A DNA stretch of 64,000 nucleotides, taken from Epiperipatus broadwayi. Its lineage: Eukaryota; Onychophora; Udeonychophora; Euonychophora; Peripatidae. Below, piece after piece: positions 33,530 through 45,240 of the stretch. A model generated the notes under the pieces. It was given only the letters and a program-made list of their open reading frames with translations. It searched no databases and was not told the origin of the DNA. The stretch spans positions 3,237,844-3,301,843 of the forward strand of contig JAQFVV010006293.1 in the NCBI GenBank assembly GCA_028023455.1. Reading direction: 5' to 3'. How positions within the stretch are numbered: position 1 is the stretch's first letter; the number at the start of each line of letters is the position of its first letter. The position numbers and the translations under genes were made by a program.

Positions 33530-33579
33530 ATCTGAACTATGTTCAAAGTCTGCTAATATTTGAAAACGATTTGCAAGTT

Positions 33580-34350
33580 CTAATTTAAATTCATTAGAAT
33601 GAGATTAGGAATATCAACTATGAATATTGTTTTTCTTAATAATATCTGTGTCTCTAGTTTTGCATTAACACATATCTTATATTTCACTAATCGATGATCA
33701 CTTCCTGTGTTGAATTTATTAACTATCTTGAAATATGTATTTCTGTTGGTCAAAATATAATCCAATTCTGCTGTAATACCTTCATTTGGATGCTTCCAAG
33801 TTCATTTCCTTTAACATTTTTCTCAAAAAAAGAATTCACAATGAAAAGTTTTTTTTTTTCTGCAAACTCTACAAATATATGTCCTCTCTCATTTCTATTA
33901 CTATAACCAAATTTATTTTCAGCACTTTTATCTTTCATTTGTTTGCCAAGAATTAAAATCTCCCATAACAATTTTAAAATGTTGTTTGGTCTGATCAAAA
34001 GTCTTTTGTACATCCATATAAATATCCTCTACTACTTCATCATTATGAGAATCTTGTTGGAGCAATAAACCTGAAATATATGCATTTGGTATCTGTTATT
34101 AAATTGAATAACTAATATCTTGCCACTCTGTTCAATATATCATCAATCTCCACAGTGTTTTTCTTACACTTTTTATTTATAATAAATCCTACTCCATTTG
34201 TACTTCCAATATTTGTGTTTTTGTAGTAGAGTACATGTAACACTTTTTAAATCATCTCTTCATCTTTTCTTCTAACTTCACAAAGTCCAATAAATGTCCC
34301 ATTTAATATGAGAAAGTTCTTCTTCCAATTCTTGCAATCTTCTTTCAAAG
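33580..34350 (-). pseudogene. LINE-B APE-type endonuclease (broken)
   Basis: The minus strand keeps the fold's landmarks: GLCEVRRKDEEMI near 34290 (the 'GL-E-R' block with the catalytic Glu), GSTNGVGFIINKKCKK, KFGYSNRNERGHIFVEFAE (33750-34013), and then YILTNRNTYF with FNTGSDHRLVKYK (33580-33765). The last is the 'SDHRLV' block with the catalytic Asp-His. Several frameshifts separate them. Confidence 0.85.
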
Positions 34351-35577
34351 TGATTTGCAATTGTAAGTACTTAAATAAAAGGTCATCATCAAATGGTAGC
34401 ATGGATCTGCAATCAGTGGATTCTTAGCATCCTCCGCTTTTGGCCACCAATCGCTGACTTGGCTGGTGACTTTACAGCTTCTTGGGAATAGGAGTCATGA
34501 TTAATTTTAGTCTATCGTGATTGTAAATATCTATTAGAAAATTTTTTTTTCATTCACACACACTTTTATTCTGCCTTTTTAGGCAACTGAGAAGAAATAC
34601 TATGATGTTTTTTGATCTTAAACTTAGAGATAAAAAGCCAATAAACTCATGGCTAATGTGTGCTGATGAGCAGTCCATCCATGTTCGTATATTACATAGT
34701 AATAACAGGTATGGAATGGATATTAGGAATTTTCCCTGCTCGGTTTCTTTAAGGCCTTCAAGAGGAATCAAAAGGGCCTCTTATCAGTTAACAGCAACTT
34801 AAATAAAACTTAATTTTTTATTAGTAGTAGTAATCTCCAATGTTTTTATTTTTTTTTAATTGAAAATAATTGAAACTGTGGATATATGGGATTCTGTAAG
34901 AAAAGGAATGAATTTGTAATGATTGTCAGAGCTTTTTTCTCAATATGTCTACTCCTCTTAACACTGCAAATTGACAACATGGGTGCCATAATATTGAGTA
35001 ATAAGTCATAATTTTTTGTAAAGACAATTCTGTTTTAAATTTATTTTAAACTTTGATATTGTTTGCACAGATTGTATTTTGAATATTAATAATATAGAAT
35101 TTTTGAAAGCTATATTTTAATGGATTTATCTCAAACATATTTCATATTTAATCTGAAAGTTTTTGGAATGTTCATTCACAATATATATGATTGCATTAAT
35201 TTCACAAAGTGAAACTGTATAAAATGTTAATAATATTTGCTTTTTTATTTTAAAACATAATTCTCCATCTCATAGCACTTTATTTTCTAGTAGAATAGTG
35301 TGTGGTTTTTTGCTTTTGATAATCTAGTATATGGTTAACTGGCTTGACTGTAAAATCATATTGCCTGGATTGCTGAATCTGTTCTTAGATAAATATCCAA
35401 ATGAACATTTATATACATATAGTTTAACTCTGTAAAATATATATATATATAAATACTGTATAAATAAATATATGCTTTTATTCTGACTTCTTTATTTATT
35501 AATATAAATCAATTTAAATATTTTGTTATTTATTTTAAATAATTGGGTTTTTTTTTTATTTGTATTTTTTTGCATAG

Positions 35578-35596
35578 GATGGTGGTGGTGATTCAG
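35578..35596 (+). CDS. ena: enabled microexon, 19 nt
   Basis: Nineteen bases, GATGGTGGTGGTGATTCAG, lie between TTTTTTGCATAG and GTAAAA. They encode DGGGDS plus the first base of an Asp codon (phase 0 in, phase 1 out). Skipping the exon would join phase-0 exon 4 to the next exon in a frame reading ATG TGA, a stop just before the tetramerisation region. So its inclusion is needed for the full-length protein. The Gly/Asp-rich peptide sits between block B and the KKHWEK motif. Confidence 0.85.
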
Positions 35597-35744
35597 GTAA
35601 AAGTTACAAAATTAATTTCAGATAAATTGTCTTATGATTTTTTTTTTAAATTTTAGATTTGTGATTATTATTATTATTTTATTATATGTATAAAACTTAT
35701 TTATATGAAAAAAAAGTTTCATTTTTTAATTTATATTTTTATAG

Positions 35745-35844
35745 ATGTGAAGAAACATTGGGAAAAAACTCCACCTAGTAATGGAAATAGTGGAAAGTTT
35801 GGTGGTAATGGTGGTGGCTCTGAATCACCAAAGCCGGCAAGAAA
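35745..35844 (+). CDS. ena: enabled exon: KKHWEK motif and Gly/Ser linker
   Basis: The acceptor is TTTTTATAG and the donor AGAAA|GTAAGA. It encodes DVKKHWEKTPPSNG, a Gly/Asn-rich stretch, then SESPKPARK (last codon split, phase 2). (R/K)-x-WEK is the conserved motif of the VASP/Mena linker (RRPWEK in VASP). The nearby Thr/Ser-Pro residues are candidate proline-directed phosphosites, by inference. The exon follows the microexon after a 148-bp intron. Confidence 0.93.
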
Positions 35845-38800
35845 GTAAGATTGTTTTGTGGTACATTTACTTGTATTTGTCTATGTCAAGTGATATGTAT
35901 GTATTAGTTTTTATATGATGTACGATTACAACGCATGCTCACATACATATATAACTATACAGAATATGTCAAAAGTCTGGCTCATCGGTAGTGTATAATG
36001 TAAAATGAAATTTTGTATATAGGGAGTTAATTATGAAGCAAAATTATCCAGAAATTATAATCATTGTTTAAATTTATTTCCATTCAAACTGTTGCACATT
36101 TTTAAGTTTAATGGATTTTTTTTTTTTATTGCTTTAAACTCTAATGTTATGTTATCCAATTGGTTTACTCTTCAGGTGCCATATTGAATTTTTTAAAAAA
36201 CTGACCTGAGATACAATTTTCACAATAACTTCAAAACAATAAGTCTAAGACAAATAGTGATTACCATTTAAAAAATAAGGAAAAAAAGAAATTTCAACAT
36301 CTGAATAATTATTACTTATTGTTTGTTCATAATTTCTAATTTATCATTAACTAAGTTTAAATTACATCTTCATTGATAATTCCTTTCTATTCCTCACAAA
36401 ATTATCTTTCAAACCATATATAATACTTCTTACCTGAGATAATCCAGAACTTCAGAATCTCCAAAACTATTCACATAAGAATTCTTCATTTTTATCTTGT
36501 ACCTCAAAAGTTAACAAATCTCAAAAGTCTTCTACAAAAAAAAAGTTTATCCTAATAAAAGATACAAAATCAATCATTTCCAGAAGGTGGATATGCATAT
36601 GTCATCATAGCCATTGGCTTCTTGTCTATCTAAAACTAGAAATTGTAGGCTACTGTCTGTATCTCTGATAAAATGAGTTTCATCTCTTCATTTTATATTG
36701 TTTTGTGTACATCAGTGATGTTTATATTCTTTATGCACACCAGTGATGCTATCTTGTTATATTTATTGTCCCACAGAGATATAATTTATATGTATATAGC
36801 TCATTTGCTAAATATAGACTTGAAAATAATGTGATGCAAGATGTGGCAAAACTCCTGATTCCACAGCATGAGTATAAAGGCATAGGCAAGAATCAGAATT
36901 TGATTCTTTGTCTGCATACAATTCTATGTGATATATGCATAACCTGCTTTTAAGTTCACACCCCATTGAAGGCCTTGAATGCGAATCATCAGCAGATTTT
37001 TAATCTGCTTAAGTTAGATAATGAGGCTGATAAAATTTTTTTGCCTTTATCGCCTTCGTGTAAACTAGTAAATTGACCAAAATAGAAAAAAATTAAATGC
37101 GCCCATTAACAAAAATATTAATAAAAAACTCAAATTTTAACCGATTTCAAATTGTGATATATCATTTTAAAGATGGAATTAAGCAGCAATGAATGCTGGG
37201 ATTTCTGTTGATGTCATGCTTATAAGTTTCGCGCAATTTAAAAAAGAAAACAAAATTTAAACGAATCAGCTGCAGCGCGTGAATGACACGCTACAAAGAA
37301 TCAAAACCGTTAATACTTGTATTATTAATATAAACATTCCTAAGGAATCAGTTCTAGGTATCCATTCAGTTGGACTATGTTATTGAATTCAGTTTCCTGG
37401 TAATGTTTTACTTAAAACCACAAATCTTCAAAATAAGATGGAACTTTATCTTGCTAAAGTCACATATCTTATATAATTCCTAATGGCGTGCCATCTGACC
37501 AAGGCATAAGAAAATTTGCTAATATATTGAATTAGGATTCTCCCATTACAGTTTCAGGAAAAATATGGACCAATTATCATGTCTCCTAACATGTAGCCCA
37601 TGCCACAATTGTGTATCACACATTATTTGTAAACAGTGTTTGATAGAATCATTTAAGTGAAAAATTGCTTCAAGTCAGTAGAACTTTTTTTTATCCATTG
37701 TGAGATTGTTCACAGACTCTTTATTTTTATGAAATGATTCTGTGATGAAGTGCTAATCTGTTGAAGTATTTAATATTTGTAACTGAGTGCAAAGTGGCAT
37801 AACCCTTTGTGTACAAAAATACAAATCCGTTTTTTCTATAAATTTGTTGTTATAGTATAACAATATGAAACTTAATACTAGATTGAAAAGCATCAATATA
37901 TTAATTACATGCATTATACCATGAAACATTTAATTTTAGTCTAATGTGTGTCATTTGTTGTATTTTCTATAGTAATTTTCTATAGGGTAGCCTCTTGATT
38001 CATTGTGTATTTAAAAAAATTTTATGTTTAAGATGCCCATAAACTTAAAGGCTAAGTCAGAATTTGTTAATTCATCATTAGTTCAACACAGTTAACCTCA
38101 ATATGTAATATTTTTTAACAAGTTTCTTGATTTGGACATTTTTAGATTTAGTGATGTTATTGGCATAGTTAATTGCTTTTTTTTTTTTTACATCACTTTT
38201 AATATTATCTTAATTTGCTCATTTGAATGGAACTGTTTTGCTCATTATATTACTTTGCTTCTTAAAGATTAAATGATCTCTTTCACAATTATAAAAAAAT
38301 GTTTTGCATATTTCAAATTTTGATCTAAAAGTTTTATTACTATTTTGAAAAAAAGTAGGAATATGTTAGTCGTAATAAATTTGAAAATCTTTATAAATTA
38401 TTGATTTTATTTATATATGTAATAGATTAAAAAAAAACCATAATTACTGATCTCTAGTAGAAAATTTTAAATTTGAATATTTCCAATTGCTGCTAATAAT
38501 ATAAAATAAATACTTTATAGTAATAAATGGTAATATTTAAAATATTCTATATATTAAATTTAGCATTACAAAAAGTGGTATGTAAACTTTTGATGTTTGC
38601 TATTTTATAGTACATACAATCATTCAATCTGATTATATATGTTAATTTTTCTGTCTTTTGACAGGTTTAGATGTTATGACTTATAATAATACAGGATAGT
38701 ACTTATTTCTATTAATTATGGTAGATATTTGTAAGTCAATATTTAGTGTTGCAATAAAGAATATTTAATTAAGTAGTTGTTAGTTAATGCATAGATATGA

Positions 38801-40018
38801 TTTTATTTAAAGTGATTTAAATGGCAAATGTAATAATATATTGAATAATACTTTCATAATTGGCATATGATTCAGTTCAATTGTTTTCTGGGTTTAATGA
38901 CTATTCTCCATTTTTATGTATTATGATTCATTTAAAAGTGGCATCTTCAGAGACAAAAGCTTATAAATTAATACTTTTATTAGTTCATTCAGCAAATAGT
39001 ATATAAATTTTAGTCTAAGAACTTTTGTATTTTAATTGAAGTTTGAAATAATTCCACTTCAAACTTATTTCATACATAAATTTTATATTTTATACAACCA
39101 AAAATGTATGTTAATTGTGTTTCAGAGAAACAAACAAATTAAAAAAATAAAATACACTGAATGTTTTAATATTATTCCCATGCAAAATGATCTCAGAGAG
39201 AAATTATTTCAAATACTATTTAGAATATAAGAAAACTAACTGAATTTTACATTCTACTGCTGAGACAAATCTTTCTAAGCTTTTATTTGTTTCTGAAAGT
39301 ACCAATCATAGTAATATTTATGAAATGTTATAAGCATACTAAATTGAATTATTCCCCTAAAACTGAATACCATTAATGAATTTAGCAAGTGTAATAACTT
39401 TAATAAAATTTAATTAGAGACATAAATATCTATTATGGGAAAATTTATATTTTCCCAAAAGATTACATGTCAAAAGTTTTTTTTTATTAGTTCCAATAAA
39501 AACATTAATAGCATGGGGGAGGGGGCAAATCAGCCTTTAAAATAACCCATAGCAGAACAAAGGCTCTCTAAAGAAGTTGAACATTGTGGGAGGAAGCATT
39601 TGACATCAAGTTTGCCAACTATTAAGAGATGAGGGTTAAGATTTTTTTTCTTAGCTTGATGACCATTTACCAACTATTAATTCTATTAGAAAGTGAAATT
39701 GGCTATAAGTCAGCTATCTAAAAGAAAAAACTTGCTTATTAAAAAAATTTAAGCTTTCATCACACCAAAATAAATTGTCATGTTAACAAAGATATAATGT
39801 CATTCCCAAACAGTAATTGAATTTATTGGATCATTAAGTTATCTTGAAATTAAAATTTAAAACAAAGTATATTAATTTTCTTTTGATTAATTTTTTTTAA
39901 AAAAAAAAAACATTAAAAATGCGTTGAAGTTTGATAAATATTTTTTTTAGATTATTAAAATTCAATTAATAGTTACTTTTTTTTTTGCCATTAAACAGTT
40001 CTTTAATTTTATTTTTAG
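35845..40018 (+). other. ena: enabled intron (4.2 kb)
   Basis: It starts GTAAGA and ends TTTTTAG. It contains AT-rich sequence with no recognised gene. Patches near 36840-37320 are a little richer in G+C but show no clear motif or terminal repeat. Confidence 0.75.
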
Positions 40019-40158
40019 ACGATTTGGTTCTCTGACAGGAACAGAGGATGGCTTGCGGACCAATGGTGCTGATTCATCTGATTTTGATAGATTAAAACAA
40101 GAAATTTTATCTGAAATGAAACGAGAAATGCACAAAATGAAACAAGAAATAATTGATG
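40019..40158 (+). CDS. ena: enabled exon: start of block C coiled coil
   Basis: The acceptor is TTATTTTTAG and the donor GATG|GTGAGT. It encodes RFGSLTGTEDGLRTNG, then the heptad region DFDRLKQEILSEMKREMHKM and KQEIID. The hydrophobic positions L-I-M-M-M-I follow an a/d pattern with a regular charge pattern, as in the right-handed tetramerisation coil of VASP. Block C drives tetramer formation, needed for processive barbed-end binding. The final base begins an Ala codon completed in the last exon. Confidence 0.96.
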
Positions 40159-42841
40159 GTGAGTTTTTTTGATTAATGAATTGTCAGTCGAAAACTCTTT
40201 GCCCTATGTAATTTGATAGGCAAGTACAGTGGTGAACTCTGAGCTCAAAGTTCATAAAATCACAATGCATCTCTGTAATTTTTATTGTTCAAACTTTTTA
40301 TGACTTGCAAGTATTTAACCATTTAATTTGCTCTGCGGGTTTGATGCTGTGATAGAATTCTGAGCATGAATCACAATCAGTTTTATTTTTTTCAGTGTCC
40401 AAACTTCTTATGAGTTTCTGAGCAATAAACTTTTTGATCATATATATTAATTAAAAACTCTTATTTTAAATAAATTTACTTATTGGGAAAAAAAATGCCA
40501 GTATATGAGAAAGTTTTATGTATCTTTTATTTTGCAGATTTATATGTCTTGGCTGTGTATCACTCATTTATACATTTATAAATTCTTAACTGAAAGCCAG
40601 TTTATTAATTCCGAAGATTCAGTAAATTTTGTTTTTACTATTGTCATTAATTTGATTATTTGCCTTTAATGAAATTATTATTGGGTCCAAGATTATTTTT
40701 TTTAGTATTTAATAATTTTTCTTTTACACTAAGCCAATGATAATGGATATCATTAAAAATATTATTACAAATAAATCATGATTTCTAATACTAGTTATGT
40801 ACATATACAAATATTTAAACTTAGTGTGCACATTTAATTAATAAAAATCTTATAATATTTTTAACTTTATATATATTTTAAATAGACAATAAATCAATTT
40901 GAAAAATAATACAGTCTTTGTGTAACACCCTGTGAACAGCATCGTCAGTTATCTATATTAACTATATTTAGAAATGATTAAATAAATATGTAATATTTTA
41001 AGTGCAAAAAGTATTGTAGATAAAAAAGATTGATAAGAATACTCCAGAAGTTTAAGTTGAAAGTATTAATTAATGATAATGAAAACTTGGTTTAAGTTGA
41101 AAGTATTAATTAATGATAATGAAAATTTTTAGGAATGAAAATGATTAGTTACATAATTAAAAGGTTTCAATAGACTTAATGAAAAGAACGGAAATGTAAA
41201 TGTTGAACTGGATTAGTAAAAATAAAATCTTAACAGAAATAGTAGATCCAGAAAGTGTAATTAAGTAAATGTTTTCAAAAGAAATTTTAAGAAATGGAAA
41301 ATTGCAGACAAGAGAACAATTAAACTGAAGACTATAAAAACACTGGATTGTAGAATTAAGTATCTTTTACTTTTTTTTCCTACTTTGTGTTGAAGTGTTT
41401 TGTGTGCAATGAGTATCGTTGGTAATCAGTCAATGTCTGCGAAGGAATAAACTCACATGTTTCGGAATCTAAAGGTATAAAAATCCGACTAGATTTAAAG
41501 CAGATCATCCTCATCTTATTTTGTTTTTTGTAAGCCTAAAGGATTCTTAGGTTTTAACCTGGGAATTGTATTTATTTAATCTAGTTGTGAAAGAATCAAT
41601 ACATTACATGAGACAGTAATTGTCGGACTATATTTAAAGTGTGTTTAAGAACTCCGGGAGCATTTATTATTATTATGTGTATATATTATTTATAATTGAG
41701 TTTATATGTATTTTAGTTTGTGTTGTATAACTTGTAATAAATCTTCAGTTTTAAATTTACTTTTAGTTATTAATTAATTGTGGTTTGCCTTTCACAAGTC
41801 GTGGGCAAATACACAACAAAATAGAAAAAAATTTTGCCAGAAAACCTCAAAAACATTATATTTAAAATAAGTTGTAATTTTCTCAATAAATCATGTGTTT
41901 TGAATGATATTTAATTATCAGTTGAATTTTTACTCAATTGTATATTATAATTATTTTATATATATATATATATTTACAGTAAGACTTATTGTAATGCTAA
42001 TATATTGACGTAGGTTACATTAGAAAAAAATTAAAAACAATTAAGGTTAAACTTTAATAATAGTTTTGTGAACTTTTCTAATAACTGCAATGGTGATGTT
42101 GAAAAATATTTTTTTTACTTTTTAAGTATAAATTGTTTTTTTTTTTCAAAAAAAGAACAATATTAATATCTCAACTATGGAAATCACATTGATACTTTTA
42201 TTGGGTTTTTTTTTTTTTTGGAATTTTGGATCATTAATTACATTACTATGATTATATTCAAAACAATTGTTATTCGTGGCTGGTTTTAGAATTTGCTCAA
42301 ATGAATAAAATAGTTATTGGATTTTAAACAAATTTTGACTGTGTATAATTAAATAATGGTAGCAGTTTTTGTCTGTTTGAACGAAGATCTTATAGTGAGA
42401 AAATGGGAATATAATAAACACTTATTGCATTGTCTTGATTTATTTACCACCTATCTTAATCACGTGTTTGGAGGCAGGAGTTCATATTATTACTATATAG
42501 TAAGGAGGTAAGTTGAAAGAAGAGTGAACGTATTTAATCAAAAATATAGATAAGAAAAAAAGCAAGATCATTTTCATATGTCAAATAGTTTAAATATTTT
42601 CATCTTAAAGAGAAAAAAAAAATGTTAAGAGCATATACATTTTTAAATAATATAATTCAAAATTTGAAAATAGTAATTTTATTTCATTATTATCAATGAC
42701 TTCTAGGAAGTTGTCTTATAAATCTATATACTTAATTGTTTTATTAATTATGACTTAATAACTTTAAAATATTATTAACATAATGCAAATTTTTATTTAT
42801 TTTGAAGACAAATTATTGATTAACTTTTTTTTATTTTTAAG
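40159..42841 (+). other. ena: enabled last intron (2.7 kb)
   Basis: It starts GTGAGT and ends TTTTTAAG. It contains a 40-bp tandem duplication (41051-41125) and a short TA run near 41958. No gene is seen. Confidence 0.8.
41051..41125. repeat. 40-bp-period tandem duplication
   Basis: A 35-bp identical core beginning TTTAAGTTGAAAGTATTAAT occurs at 41051-41085 and 41091-41125. Confidence 0.9.
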
Positions 42842-42870
42842 CAATCAAAGTTGAATTGAACAGACGGTAG
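42842..42870 (+). CDS. ena: enabled last coding exon: end of block C and stop
   Basis: The acceptor is TTATTTTTAAG. The exon encodes (A)IKVELNRR and the stop TAG at 42868-42870. This short C-terminus closes the coiled coil; vertebrate VASP ends similarly just after the coil. Only 29 nt are coding, so most of this exon is 3' UTR. Confidence 0.9.
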
Positions 42871-45240
42871 AGTTCATTGCAAAAATAAGATGATATATGA
42901 AAAATGGACTTTTCAGAAATCAAAGCTTTTATCAGGATTAATCAATCACAATTATTTCTTTCCTTTTTGTGATGCATTTAGTGAGAAGCAAGACCAAGAT
43001 AGCATCAAGCCTTTAAATATGATATTTTATGGGACTTTGATTTGCTTGACTATTTTTTAAAAATAATCGCTTTTTAATGAAACAATATTTTGTATAAAAA
43101 AAAATGTAAACATATATATAAATGTTAAGTAGTAGAGAGCAGAATAACTCACCACAGGAAAGGTGATTTTACTTTTCCTTTCAGTTTTTTGAAAGTGGCA
43201 TATGACTTTGAGTGAGATAGAAGATTTCATTTCTCTACAAAGTTTGCCTGATTTTTTAACAGCATTATTTTATTATGTTTTTTAATTTCAGTGGTGATGT
43301 GTTTAATATTGTTTGAAAAACAAAGAAGTTGGGCTTCCATACTAGATTTACTTATGTGGGGAAAGTAAAATGATTGACAGATTCAAGCCATCTCACATTG
43401 GTTTAATTATTATTTCACTAATTTTTAGATATAAAAAAAAAAAAACAATGTTAGAAAAATATCTTTATTTTAATTCTGATTTTGCTATTAAAATGTATTA
43501 TGGCTTGATTGTTTCAACATTGTGAGGTCATTTGTCACTTTATTTATACAATTTTTTTGTTTATTTTTTTGCTCATGTTTGCATTGTAATCATTTCAAAG
43601 TTAATCATTTTTCAAGTGTATAAAGTTCATTTTAAATATTTTTTTATTTTTTATTCTACTGTTACTTTTTTTTTATATATATTTCATATGGACAAAAGTA
43701 TTTTTAATCATAAACAAATTTGATAAAATGCTTCAATTTTTTGTAATGAGGTTTTTAATATTTCATTTATGGAAAAAAAAAAATTATCTATTTATTATAC
43801 ATTTTTTTAATCATTTATTTGCATTCCAATTATTTATTTGTTTTGGGAAACCAAAAAACAATTTTATTTTATCGTCTGCTTATTAGAACCTCACATTAAT
43901 GTTTTCAAGTTTTCTGCCACTTCAATACTGTGATCAGTGAATATTGTCCATGCGCCATGGTGTATGCACCACCAATACAGCAATAATATAAAAAAACAAT
44001 CTTTGCTGAGTAGTGACTTATTTAAAAAAATGGTGGTTTACCATGTGGTCTGGTTTGCTCAATGTTAAACCCTTGACCATTTAAGATCTTTTGTTACTGT
44101 GATTGTTTAATAGATGTGCATGCATGTATGTGCATATAAATACATACATATACATATGTGTGTGTATTTATGTACAATGTATATTGAGAATATATATATC
44201 TATTAACATATAAATTTGTATGTGTGCATGTGTATATATACCCATAATATTTTTATAACTTGTAAAAGTACTTCAAATTTGAGATAATGTTCATATTTAT
44301 TGAGAAAATTTGTAGCATTAAATTTTATATTAAAATATATTTTACTATTGAAAAGAGAATAGCTGATTAACATATTCCTGTATGACATTTCATTTGCATC
44401 TTTTCACTTTGTTCTTGAATTCAAAATTTGTTTTCACATTATTTACTATTATTATAGTGAATTTTGTGAATAATTACTTCTAATTTGTCTGGGAAATTAA
44501 TTTTAATATATTTTATAAATTATTTTATTTATAAAATCATTTTTAATTATTAAATTCCCCTAATTTCTTCACATTAAATTATTATAATATAATGTTAATT
44601 AGCATTTTGAGAGGCCATTTTTGTGAAATGTTATCTGGAAGAGTATATCTGTGTTTGTATTTATTGAAAGTAATTCTACTCTGCATAGTATTAGTAAATT
44701 TACTGAGTGAGTATTGTTAATCAAATGACTCTAGCAATATAAAATGTTCTGATCATATGTTCAGATATTTAAAAAAGAAATAATATTTTGCTATTATTAT
44801 TATTATAAAAATATATACACGTAATTGCTAAAAATATTTTTAAAATTAAAAAAATATGTAATCAAACAACTTAAATTTTTATCTCAGCATTTTTGTTTTA
44901 ATCTTTTATAGTTATAATGATGTGACTCACAAAGTGTAACAACAATACAGTGTATTTATTTTATTGGAAAATTAAATTTTCATGCTAATATGCCAAAATA
45001 TCTCATAATTAATAATTACATTATTATTGTGAAATTATAATTTATTGTATTATTATTTATTTTGTTAATATTTAAATTGTCTTTCCATGTTAAAATCTGA
45101 AGAGGAAATAAGATTGTTAAATATCAGTTTAGAATCCCTAATGTTTGAAGTCTCAAGCAACTTACCATGTTATAAAAAAAAGACAGCAGAATATTTTAGT
45201 TCAATAAAATTGTCTTGCAATAAAATTATTAAACTTAAGA
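42871..45240 (+). other. ena: enabled 3' UTR (start certain, end not)
   Basis: After the TAG at 42868-42870 the first canonical AATAAA is at 45203-45208, with another at 45219-45224. If the nearest one is used, the 3' UTR is about 2.3 kb. More AATAAA sites follow further on (for example 45474), so a longer form is possible. Short variant signals such as ATTAAA are common in this AT-rich sequence and cannot be ranked by eye. Confidence 0.4.

Larger units (their letters stand above)
31590..34400 (-). mobile_element. LINE-B, APE-type non-LTR retrotransposon, decayed
   Basis: A nearly complete one-ORF LINE runs on the minus strand inside the GC-AG intron, antisense to enabled. Order is endonuclease (about 34350-33580), linker, RT (about 33170-31990) and C-terminal tail (31811-31602). 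After the stop the minus strand has AATAAAACATTG, a plausible 3' end near 31590. It belongs to the abundant arthropod type that databases often mislabel as craniofacial-development or endonuclease-reverse transcriptase protein. It is a different family from LINE-A, with different tail and RT motifs. Stops and frameshifts are scattered, so it is dead. The 5' end is uncertain and could reach 34490 or further. Confidence 0.85.
31002..35577 (+). other. ena: enabled intron with GC-AG boundaries (4.6 kb)
   Basis: It starts GCAAGT and ends TTTTTTGCATAG. It contains the antisense LINE-B (31590-34400). Confidence 0.8.
20940..42870 (+). other. ena: enabled (Ena/VASP family) gene, 3' part
   Basis: Eight exons with consistent splice phases (introns in phases 1, 0, 2, 0, 1, 2, 1) join into one frame of 280 codons ending at 42868-42870. 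The visible protein has a Gln-rich linker, a proline-rich profilin-binding core, EVH2 block A (LATALANAKLRKASR), block B (MTEMAATLARRRAKSQ), a KKHWEK motif, and the block C coiled coil ending in ELNRR. Ena/VASP proteins bind barbed ends of actin filaments, deliver profilin-actin and tetramerise through block C; they act at leading edges, filopodial tips and axon growth cones. EVH1 is not in the visible exons. Antisense retroelements fill several introns. Confidence 0.93.

Noticed and set aside
34655-34675. CTGATGAG, a hammerhead-ribozyme-like core, on the plus strand (others near 21975 and 434 on the minus strand)
   Set aside because: Penelope-like elements can carry hammerheads, so I looked. 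None of these sites has a pairing stem II followed by GAAA and a closing stem. None lies in the 27.5-29.6 kb palindrome.
34400-34830. Two opposing 66- and 73-codon frames next to LINE-B
   Set aside because: They mirror each other on opposite strands with no motif; this may be LINE-B 5' UTR or host intron.
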